Assembly (NCBI RefSeq): GCF_000166195.2
Contig: NZ_CM001403.1
Coordinates: forward strand, 2,932,432-2,996,431
Origin: Mucilaginibacter paludis DSM 18603
Lineage (GTDB): Bacteria > Bacteroidota > Bacteroidia > Sphingobacteriales > Sphingobacteriaceae
Length of the DNA: 64,000 nucleotides
Direction: 5' to 3'
The position numbers and the translations under genes are program-made. Shown here in pieces: positions 36,921 through 44,644 of the stretch; position 1 is the stretch's first letter, and each line of letters starts with the position of its first letter. The notes under the pieces were generated by a model. That model saw only the letters and a program-made list of their open reading frames with translations. It was not told the origin of the DNA and made no database searches.

Positions 36921-36998
36921 GTTCTAATTAATTCTAATTAATCAAGAGCCAAAAATAGAGAAATTAAAATATAACGCAGATTTACAAACAGCAATACT

Positions 36999-37246
36999 CA
37001 GGGCAAACGCATTAAAAAGTTCATTTGATTTTATTGACGCAAAAAGGAAAAACTGCTGACAAGGAGGCTCCTACGGAGCCAAAACTTCTTTTTTTGTTTG
37101 TCCTATAAACAGGTAGCTCCTACCGGAGCTCTTTAACGGTTTGTTTTTGACTCCAACGGAGTCGCCTGTTTATAGGAAAAATGCTTTTAACCTGTCTTTG
37201 GCTCCGTAGGTGCCCCCTTCTTATCTTTTTTAATGCGTTTGCCCTG
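36999..37246. mobile_element. MITE-like element, 248 bp, with 10-bp target duplication and nested palindromes
   Basis: Terminal inverted repeats of about 21 bp (CAGGGCAAACGCATTAAAAA at the left, its complement with one extra base at the right, 37225-37246). The 10-bp sequence CAGCAATACT flanks both ends (36989-36998 and 37247-37256), a target-site duplication. Inside lie further mirrored pieces: TCCTATAAACAGG pairs with CCTGTTTATAGGA, GGCTCCTACGGAGCC-type stems near both ends, and small hairpins AGCTCC..GGAGCT and GACTCC..GGAGTC. No protein is encoded, so a transposase elsewhere must have moved it. It occupies the gap between two glycosyltransferase-type genes. Confidence 0.85.
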
Positions 37247-37257
37247 CAGCAATACTG

Positions 37258-38094
37258 TTAACGCCCTGATAAATAGTTTTTCAGTTTTTTAAAAAAATCT
37301 TCTTTACGTGGCTTGCCCTGCCCGTCGTGTGTAAGGCCATTTTTTAAGTGATGATCGAGCTTTAAGGCATATTCGCGGATGGCGGCATCATCGGCCAGTT
37401 TCATTTCGCTGATGAATGGATGAGCATAGGGACGTAGCTGCGCATTTTTCGACACGGTATAATAAGCGCTTATCATCGAAGTAACCGTATTAGCGTTAAC
37501 AGGCTGCTCCTCATTCTCGCTAAAAAGATCCAGGTGATAAATAACGGGGTTAAGCTTTTTTAACCGCTTGGTACCCTTACGCTCATTGCGCCAGGGATGC
37601 TCCTTGTATTTGAGCTGCTCCATCAAAAAGCTTTTCTTCCACATCGAAACCTGGTGCGACATCAGGTACTCGCTCTTAGCGTTATCTAAAATACCTACAG
37701 ATAATCCATTAATGTATGCTCCCTCCGGCGTAGTTTGATTTACGCTATTGCTGGAAAGCTTCAATAAATTGGCTTGCTTACTTAAAGCAAATTCAATTGC
37801 TTTTAAAACCGTATCGGCATCAACGGGCTTATTGAGCCACATATCCTCCTGAAGGTAGATCACATAGTCTTCCGGGATTTGCTTCAATCCTTTTAATAGC
37901 CGGTCCGACCATTCGCCCTTACCTGTTTTAATATTGGTAAAAATATCGGATGGATAATCGATCTCCTCCGTCAAAAAATAATAGCTAATCGCAACATCCT
38001 GGTAAGGCCAATTCTTTTCAAAAAAGTACGCAAATCCGGGATATAACAATTGATACCTGTCGCAAGTGTGAACGATGAGGGCTACGTTTTTCAT
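37258..38094 (-). CDS. Glycosyltransferase-like protein
   Basis: 278 residues, soluble. 'NVALIVHTCDRYQLLYPGFA' and 'IYLQEDMWLNKPVDADTVL' resemble a GT-A fold, with 'QEDMW' in the place of the DxD metal motif. The C-terminal segment is basic ('RKEDFFKKLKNYLSGR') and may touch the membrane. Proteins of this type are found in polysaccharide loci of Bacteroidota, but no such locus surrounds it here. Substrate unknown. Its stop codon abuts the MITE's target duplication. Confidence 0.6.
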   Translation of the reverse strand: MKNVALIVHTCDRYQLLYPGFAYFFEKNWPYQDVAISYYFLTEEIDYPSDIFTNIKTGKGEWSDRLLKGLKQIPEDYVIYLQEDMWLNKPVDADTVLKAIEFALSKQANLLKLSSNSVNQTTPEGAYINGLSVGILDNAKSEYLMSHQVSMWKKSFLMEQLKYKEHPWRNERKGTKRLKKLNPVIYHLDLFSENEEQPVNANTVTSMISAYYTVSKNAQLRPYAHPFISEMKLADDAAIREYALKLDHHLKNGLTHDGQGKPRKEDFFKKLKNYLSGR

Positions 38095-38130
38095 GAAGGC
38101 AAAGGTAGATGATTAAGAGATGCAAACACG

Positions 38131-38388
38131 TTAGTAATGTCCTTTACATTTCGCAATTAAAATTCCGGTATCATTCACTTTGTATATTAAACGATGTTCC
38201 TGATCTATTCTCCGGCTCCAGTAACCACTCCAATTTCCTTTTAATGGCTCTGGCTTACCTAAGCCCTTAAAGGGACTATTATCAATATCTCTGATCAGTA
38301 TTTTAATGCGCTCTATTATTTGTTTGTTTACTTCAAACCAATAATTGTATTCTTTAAATGCTATAGGAGTAAAGGCTACATTTCGCAT
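38131..38388 (-). CDS. Txe/YoeB-family toxin (ribosome-dependent mRNA interferase)
   Basis: 85 residues, RelE fold. 'GLGKPEPLKGNWSGYWSRRI' and 'DQEHRLIYKV' are the YoeB signature, and the C-terminus 'KCKGHY' supplies the catalytic His-Tyr pair. It would cleave mRNA in the ribosomal A site when its antitoxin is degraded. Its start codon shares one base with the antitoxin stop. First of two YoeB-type modules within 2.3 kb. Confidence 0.9.
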   Translation of the reverse strand: MRNVAFTPIAFKEYNYWFEVNKQIIERIKILIRDIDNSPFKGLGKPEPLKGNWSGYWSRRIDQEHRLIYKVNDTGILIAKCKGHY

Positions 38389-38621
38389 TATTGAGTTTTT
38401 GACGGGCTGTAAGCCATAAAATCATCCATCGTAAAAGATACAAGACTGAGCGTGTTTTCTGCTTCGTTTATAGACTGGTCGAGCGCATCGGCATAATCAT
38501 CATTAAATTCCCTGATTGAAATGGTCACATCAACGTTCTCTTTGGTTCCAATAAATGCCCTGATCTTATCAAGCAAATTCTTATCAAGTTCAGACGGACT
38601 TATTTTAATAATTGTTTCCAT
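38388..38621 (-). CDS. Antitoxin partner of the YoeB-type toxin
   Basis: 77 residues, acidic. 'METIIKISPSELDKNLLDKI' is a beta-helix start as in dimeric antitoxins, and the C-terminal half ('DQSINEAENTLSLVSFTMDD') would wrap the toxin. It lacks the Phd/YefM signature, so it belongs to another antitoxin class. Overlap with the toxin gene by one base is the main evidence for the role. Confidence 0.75.
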   Translation of the reverse strand: METIIKISPSELDKNLLDKIRAFIGTKENVDVTISIREFNDDYADALDQSINEAENTLSLVSFTMDDFMAYSPSKTQ

Positions 38622-38844
38622 AGCGCTCGGTTTAATGTAAAGTTACTGATTGAATAAACATCATCCAAACCCATACTGTTTAAAGCTTCCTCTACCTCGT
38701 CACCGGGAAACAAACTCTTCAGCAGAATTATTGAACAAGTTATTTCAGTCAACAATTTTAATACTGTATATTTGAGTATGTCGAAAGCGGCGATCGTTAC
38801 TTTAAGATCAGTTGTATTTTATCGACTTATCAAGCTAATTTGTT

Positions 38845-39051
38845 ATGATACGCACACAAATAATTGCAGAAACAGAAGAAGTTTCTTTTCAGATACCTGA
38901 GAACTACATCGGAAAGGTGTTGGAAATTATCGCATTTACCAAAGATGAGGGCTTAAACAACAACGCTATCATAAAAAAGCAACCCAGATTTAATATTATC
39001 CATCTTGATCAGGATTTCAAATTCAATCGTGGCGAAGCTAATGAGCGATAG
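38845..39051 (+). CDS. Antitoxin partner of the VapC-type toxin
   Basis: 68 residues: 'MIRTQIIAETEEVSFQIPEN' and 'YIGKVLEIIAFTKDEG' form an AbrB- or MazE-like beta region; the tail ('NIIHLDQDFKFNRGEANER') probably binds the toxin. Its last 11 bases overlap the PIN-domain gene. Confidence 0.7.
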   Translation: MIRTQIIAETEEVSFQIPENYIGKVLEIIAFTKDEGLNNNAIIKKQPRFNIIHLDQDFKFNRGEANER

Positions 39052-39448
39052 GATATTTTTAGATACCAACATTATTATTTATGCCCATTCGGATGTTGAC
39101 CTGATCAAGCAAAATGTAACACAAAATATCATTACCAGTCAAAATACAGTTATAAGCACTCAAGTGTTGCAAGAAACTGCTAACGTTTTCCATAAAAAGT
39201 CAAAGCTTCCCTGGGCACTTATAATTGAAACTTTAAAGGATATCGCTTACAATAACGTTGTGTATATCAATACTCAAGAAACAGTGTTATTGGCCTGTAC
39301 CATTGCCGATAAATACCATTTCTCTTTTTACGACAGCCTTATAATAGCCTCTGCGATAGAGAGCGATGCAAAAATTCTATATTCTGAAGACATGCAACAT
39401 AACCAACTTATCGAAAATCGGCTTAGAATCATAAATCCATTTAAATAA
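39041..39448 (+). CDS. VapC-family PIN-domain ribonuclease toxin
   Basis: 135 residues from the ATG at 39041, chosen because it gives the standard start 'MSDRIFLDTNIIIYAHS'. Acidic residues of the PIN active site: D8 in 'FLDTN', E in 'QVLQETANV', D in 'SFYDSLIIASAI' and D in 'ILYSEDMQH'. Mg-dependent RNase, target unknown. It overlaps its antitoxin by 11 bases. Confidence 0.88.
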   Translation: MSDRIFLDTNIIIYAHSDVDLIKQNVTQNIITSQNTVISTQVLQETANVFHKKSKLPWALIIETLKDIAYNNVVYINTQETVLLACTIADKYHFSFYDSLIIASAIESDAKILYSEDMQHNQLIENRLRIINPFK

Positions 39449-39469
39449 GATTTACCACAACATCTTTTA

Positions 39470-39904
39470 TCAAAAATATTTCTTCTCCGTCACCAACAAA
39501 CCAAACTCTTCGGCAGGTTCCTTTTCCATCGATTTATGGTGAACCTTATGCGCCCTGCGGATATTGAGCAAATATTTATTACTGGTTTTAAAAGCCTTTA
39601 ACCGGTTGTGGATAAACCAATCGTGAAATATAAAATAGATCATACCGTAAATACTGATGCCAAGTCCTATCCATAGCCGGTAATCAAAACTGAAATGGCC
39701 CAACCACATCAACAATAACGACAAAGCCGCGAAGCCGATACTAAACACATCATTAAGTTCAAGCCATCCGTGCCGCTCCTGGTGGTGCGTTTTATGAATA
39801 AACCATAATGGCCCGTGAAACAAATATTTATGAATAAACCAGGAGAAGACCTCCATCCCTGCGATGGTGAAGAGAGTGATTATAATGTTGATGATAACAC
39901 TCAT
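39470..39904 (-). CDS. crtZ: Beta-carotene hydroxylase
   Basis: 144 residues with about four membrane segments. The histidine clusters of the fatty acid hydroxylase superfamily are all present: 'HKYLFH', 'HKTHH', 'HDWFIH' and 'HKVHH'. It adds hydroxyl groups to the rings of beta-carotene, giving zeaxanthin. It is isolated from the other crt genes by murB, glycosyltransferases and toxin-antitoxin modules, and toxin-antitoxin pairs stand on both sides of it. Confidence 0.92.
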   Translation of the reverse strand: MSVIINIIITLFTIAGMEVFSWFIHKYLFHGPLWFIHKTHHQERHGWLELNDVFSIGFAALSLLLMWLGHFSFDYRLWIGLGISIYGMIYFIFHDWFIHNRLKAFKTSNKYLLNIRRAHKVHHKSMEKEPAEEFGLLVTEKKYF

Positions 39905-39912
39905 AAATAGGA

Positions 39913-40176
39913 TTAATAGTGAAAGCGAAGCTTCGCAACCACAATTTTGTCTGCCTCAACTTTATAAACTATACGATGCTCTTCATTAATCCTCCTTGAC
40001 CACCAACCAGTATAATCATATTTTAAAGGCTCAGGCTTACCAATTCCCTCAAATGGGGTTTCAATTATTGCCTGAATTAGTTTAGCAATGCGTTGTTGTA
40101 TAATCTTATTACCGGATTTTTTCCAATGAAATAAATCCGCCTGGGCTTTTGGAAGAAATATAACCTCTATTTCCAA
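39913..40176 (-). CDS. Second Txe/YoeB-family toxin
   Basis: 87 residues. 'GIGKPEPLKYDYTGWWSRRI' and 'NEEHRIVYKVEAD' match the first YoeB-type protein closely, and the C-terminus is 'KLRFHY' with the catalytic His-Tyr. Its start overlaps the antitoxin by 10 bases. The two YoeB modules have different antitoxins, so they were probably acquired independently. Confidence 0.9.
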   Translation of the reverse strand: MEIEVIFLPKAQADLFHWKKSGNKIIQQRIAKLIQAIIETPFEGIGKPEPLKYDYTGWWSRRINEEHRIVYKVEADKIVVAKLRFHY

Positions 40177-40385
40177 AGGTCATCAACCTTAATTGCCGTC
40201 CCTTTGCCGTCTTTGTATTCCTTCAACGCTTCATCCAAGCTTTCTTTGTTGGCTTTGGTAGAAGTTAAATAATCTGTTTCATCCATAACTGGTTCCGTAT
40301 CATACGGAACCTTAAGGCCATCTAAAATAGCTTGTAAAGCTTTTTGCTGCGCTTCATCAACCGGATGAATTATTAACGTTTCCAT
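40167..40385 (-). CDS. DUF2683-like antitoxin of the second YoeB module
   Basis: 72 residues from the ATG at 40385; two upstream residues from a TTG were left out. 'METLIIHPVDEAQQKALQAI' and 'LKVPYDTEPVMDETDY' match a small Bacteroidota antitoxin family. The acidic middle and 'KGTAIKVDDLWK' end would bind the toxin. It lacks a Phd/YefM DNA-binding domain. Confidence 0.75.
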   Translation of the reverse strand: METLIIHPVDEAQQKALQAILDGLKVPYDTEPVMDETDYLTSTKANKESLDEALKEYKDGKGTAIKVDDLWK

Positions 40386-40430
40386 AATCAAATTTAATGA
40401 TTAATTACATCTATAACAACAACCCGAATA

Positions 40431-40466
40431 CATAAAAAGGAGAACTTTATCGTTCTCCTTTTTATG
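40431..40466. terminator. Terminator between lpdA and the toxin-antitoxin module
   Basis: A 15-bp perfect stem, CATAAAAAGGAGAAC/GTTCTCCTTTTTATG, with a 6-base loop. It is downstream of lpdA and upstream of the antitoxin gene. Confidence 0.8.
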
Positions 40467-40504
40467 TATAACTACAATTCCGAAATCTTAATTCGTAATC
40501 CGAA

Positions 40505-41908
40505 TTAAATATGTATCGCCCTATTCTCAGTCGCCGCCAAACAAGCCTCGCGCATGGCTTCGGTATAGGTAGGGTGGGCATGGCTCATGCGCGAAATATC
40601 TTCGGCACTGGCACGGTACTCCATCGCCACAACCGCTTCGGCAATCATATCCGCAGCGCGTGGGCCAATCATGTGTACGCCTAAAATCTCGTCGGTGGTG
40701 CTATCGGCCAATACCTTTACAAAACCATCGGTATCTCCGCTGGCTTTAGCGCGGCCACTGGCTTTGAACGGGAACGACCCTGTTTTATATTTTACGCCTT
40801 TTTCTTTCAGTTGCTCTTCGGTATAACCTACGCTGGCTACTTCGGGCCAGGTATATACTACACCCGGTATAAGGCTGTAGTTGATGTGCGGTTTCTGCCC
40901 GGCAATGGTTTCGGCTACAAAAGTACCTTCGTCTTCGGCCTTGTGCGCCAGCATGGCACCACGCACTACATCGCCTATGGCGTAAACACCTTTAACAGAT
41001 GTTTCTAAATGCTCGTCAACAGTTATTTTGCGGCCACGTTCTTCAACCGTCAGGCCAATATTTTCTAAACCTAAACTATCGGTATAAGCCACACGGCCAA
41101 CGGCAACTAAGCAATAGTCGCCCTTCAGCTCCATCTTTTCGCCCTTAGGGTTATCAAAGTTTACGGTTACCTCTTTGCCCTTTACACTGGCGCCGGTTAC
41201 TTTGTGGCCCAGGTAAAACTCCATACCCAATTTGGTTAATACTTTTTGCAGCTCTTTACCCAAACCTTTATCCATGGTAGGGATAATGCCATCCATAAAT
41301 TCAATTACAGATACCTTGGCACCAAGCCTCGCGTAAACCGAACCTAATTCCAAACCGATAACACCGCCGCCAATCAATATCATGTGCTTAGGCACTTCTG
41401 TTAAGGTTAAAGCCTCGGTTGATGTGATGATGCGTTTTTTATCGATAGGTAAAAACGGTAATGCGGATGGCTTTGAGCCTGTAGCTATGATGACATTTTT
41501 ACCGGTAATGGTTTCTTCGCTGCCATCAGGTTTTTTAATTTTGATGGTGTTTTTATCTACAAATGAACCCATACCCTGGTATGATGTTATTTTGTTCTTT
41601 TTAAACAGATAAGTGATACCCGCCGTGTTTGATGCCACAACCTCGTTTTTTCGTTTAATCATCTGCGGCATGTTCACTTTTAAATCCTTAAGCTGGATGC
41701 CGTGTGTTTCAAAAGTATGAGCAGCATTGTGGTAATGCTCAGATGAATCTAACAAAGCTTTTGAGGGGATACAGCCTACATTTAAGCAGGTGCCGCCAAA
41801 GGTTGGGTATTTTTCAATACAGGCAGTTTTTAAACCAAGTTGGGCACAACGTATAGCGGCTACATACCCACCAGGGCCCGAACCAATAACAATCACATCA
41901 TATTGCAT
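40505..41908 (-). CDS. lpdA: Dihydrolipoyl dehydrogenase (E3)
   Basis: 467 residues. The redox-active disulfide is C41/C46 in 'GGTCLNVGCIPSKALL'. FAD- and NAD-binding motifs 'DVIVIGSGPGGYVAAI' and 'MILIGGGVIGLELGSVYARL' are intact, and the C-terminal 'MSHAHPTYTE' carries the catalytic His. It reoxidises lipoyl groups of 2-oxoacid dehydrogenase complexes. The E1 and E2 subunits of 2-oxoglutarate dehydrogenase are encoded 10 kb away. A TAnnTTTG promoter box precedes it. Confidence 0.95.
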   Translation of the reverse strand: MQYDVIVIGSGPGGYVAAIRCAQLGLKTACIEKYPTFGGTCLNVGCIPSKALLDSSEHYHNAAHTFETHGIQLKDLKVNMPQMIKRKNEVVASNTAGITYLFKKNKITSYQGMGSFVDKNTIKIKKPDGSEETITGKNVIIATGSKPSALPFLPIDKKRIITSTEALTLTEVPKHMILIGGGVIGLELGSVYARLGAKVSVIEFMDGIIPTMDKGLGKELQKVLTKLGMEFYLGHKVTGASVKGKEVTVNFDNPKGEKMELKGDYCLVAVGRVAYTDSLGLENIGLTVEERGRKITVDEHLETSVKGVYAIGDVVRGAMLAHKAEDEGTFVAETIAGQKPHINYSLIPGVVYTWPEVASVGYTEEQLKEKGVKYKTGSFPFKASGRAKASGDTDGFVKVLADSTTDEILGVHMIGPRAADMIAEAVVAMEYRASAEDISRMSHAHPTYTEAMREACLAATENRAIHI

Positions 41909-41930
41909 AATATATAATTTTAAGGCGCGG

Positions 41931-41938
41931 CAAAGTTA
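41931..41938 (-). promoter_or_regulatory. Candidate -7 box (TAACTTTG) of lpdA
   Basis: Exact match to TAnnTTTG on the minus strand, 22 bases before the lpdA start codon. A -33 TTG is not clear. Confidence 0.4.
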
Positions 41939-42052
41939 AGCAATATGAAGTAAAAAGGGACACAGTTTATGGTACAAGCACGTCATTTTTATATAAGTTA
42001 CGTTGTATTGCGCGCTTTACTTAAATTAGCTTTTTAAACTGACCGTGTTAAC

Positions 42053-43924
42053 ATGAAAAAAACTTTACTGTCTCTTTGCCTTGCTCTTTGCTTTGCAAGC
42101 GCCTGTGCCCAGCAGTCGGCCGATTCGCTTTACATACGTGAGCATTATACCAAAATGGAAAAGTACATTACCATGCGCGATGGTAAAAAACTATTCTGCT
42201 CCATTTATTTGCCAAAGGACCAGACACAAAAGTATCCGATCATGATGACGCGGACGCCCTATACCGTTGCCCCTTATGGCGCCAATGAGTTTAAAAAAGC
42301 ACTAGGCCAGAATATGCTTTTAGCCAGGGAAGGCTATATTTTTGTTTACGAGGATGTACGCGGACGCTGGATGAGCGAAGGTGACTTTGTAGATGTGCGC
42401 CCCCAGATTGATCATAAAAAAGGCAATACCGATATTGACGAAAGTACCGACACTTACGACACCATCGACTGGCTGGTAAAAAACCAGCCCAATAACAACG
42501 GTCGCGTAGGCATCGAGGGCATCTCCTACCCCGGCTTTTACTCAACAGCATCATTGCCTAACGCTCACCCTGCTTTAAAAGCGGTATCGCCGCAGGCACC
42601 CGTTACCGATTGGTTTATCGGCGACGACTTCCATCATAACGGGGCATTTTTCCAAATGGACGCCTTTGCCTTTTTAACCAGCTTCGGCGTGCCCCGCCCC
42701 AAGCCTATTACTCCGGCAGAGTTTAACAACGCGGTTAAATACACACAAAAAGACAATTATAAATTTTACCTGGACCTTGGCGCATTGCCTAATTTTAAAA
42801 AGAAATACCTGGGCGATTCTGTAAAGTTTTGGAACAACATGATGGATCATCCCAACTATGATGCCTTTTGGCAGGGGATGAACATTCGGCCGCATTTAAC
42901 TAATATTAAACCGGCTACCATGGTAGTTGGCGGTTTTTTTGATGCCGAGGATTGCTTTGGCGCTTTACGCACCTATGATGCGCTCGAAAAACAAAACCCG
43001 CAGTCGCACAAAAACATGCTGGTGATGGGCCCTTGGTTCCATGGCGGCTGGGAGCGCGGCGATGGCGACTACTTTGGCGACCAGGATTTTGGCCAGAAAA
43101 CCAGCGCATGGTTTCGCGAAAATATAGAGCTGCCTTTTTTTAACTATTATCTTAAAGATAAAGGCGCGATGGACTTACCCGAAGCCACCATATTTATAAC
43201 CGGCAGCAACCAATGGAAAAAGTTTAACACCTGGCCACCCAAAAACACGACCGAAAAAACTTTGTATTTACAGGCCGATGGCAAGCTGTCTTTTACGCCA
43301 TCCAAATCGGCCAATAGCTTTGATGAATACGTAAGCGACCCCAATACCCCTGTCCCTTACCAGGATGGTATTCAGGAAAGAAGAACCCGGGAGTATATGA
43401 TAGACGACCAGCGCTTCGCCTCGCGCAGGCCCGATGTAAAAACTTACCAGACTGACGCCCTAACCGAAGACATCACTTTAACCGGCCCGGTAATGGCGGA
43501 TCTATTTTCGTCGACCACAGGCACCGATGCCGATTACGTAGTTAAGCTGATCGATGTTTTCCCGGATGATTACCCTGCGCCGGTACCTAATCCAAAAAAC
43601 ATTACGCTGGCCGGTTACCAGATGCTGGTGCGTGGCGAGATTTTCCGCGGACGCTACCGTAACTCGTTTGTAAAACCTGAAGCTTTTGTACCGGGCCAAA
43701 TTACCGAGATTAAATATAACCTGCCCGATGTAGCGCACACGTTTAGAAAAGGGCACCGGATGATGATCCAGGTGCAAAGTTCGTGGTTCCCGCTGGCCGA
43801 CCGTAATCCACAAAAGTTTATCGATATTTATAAAGCCAAAGATTCTGATTTCCAGAAAGCAACCATTAGAATATATCATGATGATACAGCGTTATCTAAT
43901 GTCAAGGTTACGATCTTGCAGTAA
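42053..43924 (+). CDS. CocE/NonD-family serine hydrolase (X-Pro dipeptidyl-peptidase type)
   Basis: 623 residues with an N-terminal signal peptide; 'ASAC' at residues 15-18 could be a lipobox. The alpha/beta-hydrolase core has the nucleophile S158 in 'GRVGIEGISYPGFYS'. 'YEDVRGRWMSEGDFVDVRPQ' is the family's second hallmark. The C-terminal jelly-roll domain ('FRKGHRMMIQVQSSWFPLAD') is also typical. The family includes acyl-esterases such as cocaine esterase and glutaryl-7-ACA acylase; the natural substrate here is unknown, perhaps peptides or esters. Acts outside the cytoplasm. Confidence 0.9.
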   Translation: MKKTLLSLCLALCFASACAQQSADSLYIREHYTKMEKYITMRDGKKLFCSIYLPKDQTQKYPIMMTRTPYTVAPYGANEFKKALGQNMLLAREGYIFVYEDVRGRWMSEGDFVDVRPQIDHKKGNTDIDESTDTYDTIDWLVKNQPNNNGRVGIEGISYPGFYSTASLPNAHPALKAVSPQAPVTDWFIGDDFHHNGAFFQMDAFAFLTSFGVPRPKPITPAEFNNAVKYTQKDNYKFYLDLGALPNFKKKYLGDSVKFWNNMMDHPNYDAFWQGMNIRPHLTNIKPATMVVGGFFDAEDCFGALRTYDALEKQNPQSHKNMLVMGPWFHGGWERGDGDYFGDQDFGQKTSAWFRENIELPFFNYYLKDKGAMDLPEATIFITGSNQWKKFNTWPPKNTTEKTLYLQADGKLSFTPSKSANSFDEYVSDPNTPVPYQDGIQERRTREYMIDDQRFASRRPDVKTYQTDALTEDITLTGPVMADLFSSTTGTDADYVVKLIDVFPDDYPAPVPNPKNITLAGYQMLVRGEIFRGRYRNSFVKPEAFVPGQITEIKYNLPDVAHTFRKGHRMMIQVQSSWFPLADRNPQKFIDIYKAKDSDFQKATIRIYHDDTALSNVKVTILQ

Positions 43925-43954
43925 TTTAAGATAATAATCGAGCAAATATTGATA

Positions 43955-44001
43955 AAAAGCACGAATATGAAATACTTTATGTTTTTGATATTCGTGCTTT
44001 T
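43955..44001 (+). promoter_or_regulatory. 14-bp inverted repeat overlapping the start of the next gene
   Basis: AAAAGCACGAATAT (43955-43968) and its exact complement ATATTCGTGCTTTT (43988-44001) enclose a 19-base loop; T-rich sequence follows. The left arm includes the first two bases of the ATG at 43967. It could terminate the CocE transcript or hide the start codon. Confidence 0.5.
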
Positions 44002-44617
44002 ATTTTTTGATGCGAAAGGACAGTGTTGTTTGCATACCGATTTATCAAGAAAATTTGATTATAAGGTTATTAGACTTGATCATAAGGATGCTGATGGCTT
44101 TGCGCGAGAGTCAAAAATTATTATTGAACTTTATAAAAAAAGCGATAAAAAGTTATTTCAAAAAATTCAATTTAAAACAGAAGGGATTGGCCTTTCAAAC
44201 GTCTTTAGTAAATGTTCAGACGATCGCTCATATATCACCGGGCAAAACATGAAGACTGAAATATTAGATGGGGATTACGGAGACATTGTAATAGCCGACT
44301 TTAATTTTGATGGCAAAGAAGATTTCGCTATTAAATATAATATTCCGGCAGATGTAGGCCCGGAATATTGCTATTTCATTCAAGGTGACAAGGGGTTTAA
44401 GAAAGATGAATATTTGAGCAATCAAATGTTATGGTTTCCATGGTTAATAAATTCTAAAAAACATCAGCTAATATCTATCGTGTCACCCAATTGGGGAACC
44501 CGGATTTATAAGTTTCAGTATAATGTTTTTTCTAAGAAATGGCGAAAAATTGGAAACAGGTTCTTTCGCCATGATGAAGGACTGGACGAAGAATTAATAC
44601 GATTGAAAAATATTTAA
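43967..44617 (+). CDS. Exported XAC2610-like protein
   Basis: 216 residues from the ATG at 43967, which opens a signal peptide ('MKYFMFLIFVLLFFDAKGQ'). 'IVIADFNFDGKEDFAIKYN' is an FG-GAP-like, Asp-rich loop that may bind calcium, followed by a beta-rich end ('WGTRIYKFQYNVFSKKW'). Such short proteins are often called XAC2610-related; their function is unknown. AT-rich relative to the two flanking hydrolase genes, hence perhaps a recent arrival. The upstream TTG start was rejected. Confidence 0.6.
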   Translation: MKYFMFLIFVLLFFDAKGQCCLHTDLSRKFDYKVIRLDHKDADGFARESKIIIELYKKSDKKLFQKIQFKTEGIGLSNVFSKCSDDRSYITGQNMKTEILDGDYGDIVIADFNFDGKEDFAIKYNIPADVGPEYCYFIQGDKGFKKDEYLSNQMLWFPWLINSKKHQLISIVSPNWGTRIYKFQYNVFSKKWRKIGNRFFRHDEGLDEELIRLKNI

Positions 44618-44644
44618 TCAAAGAAATTATATAATATATCTAAA

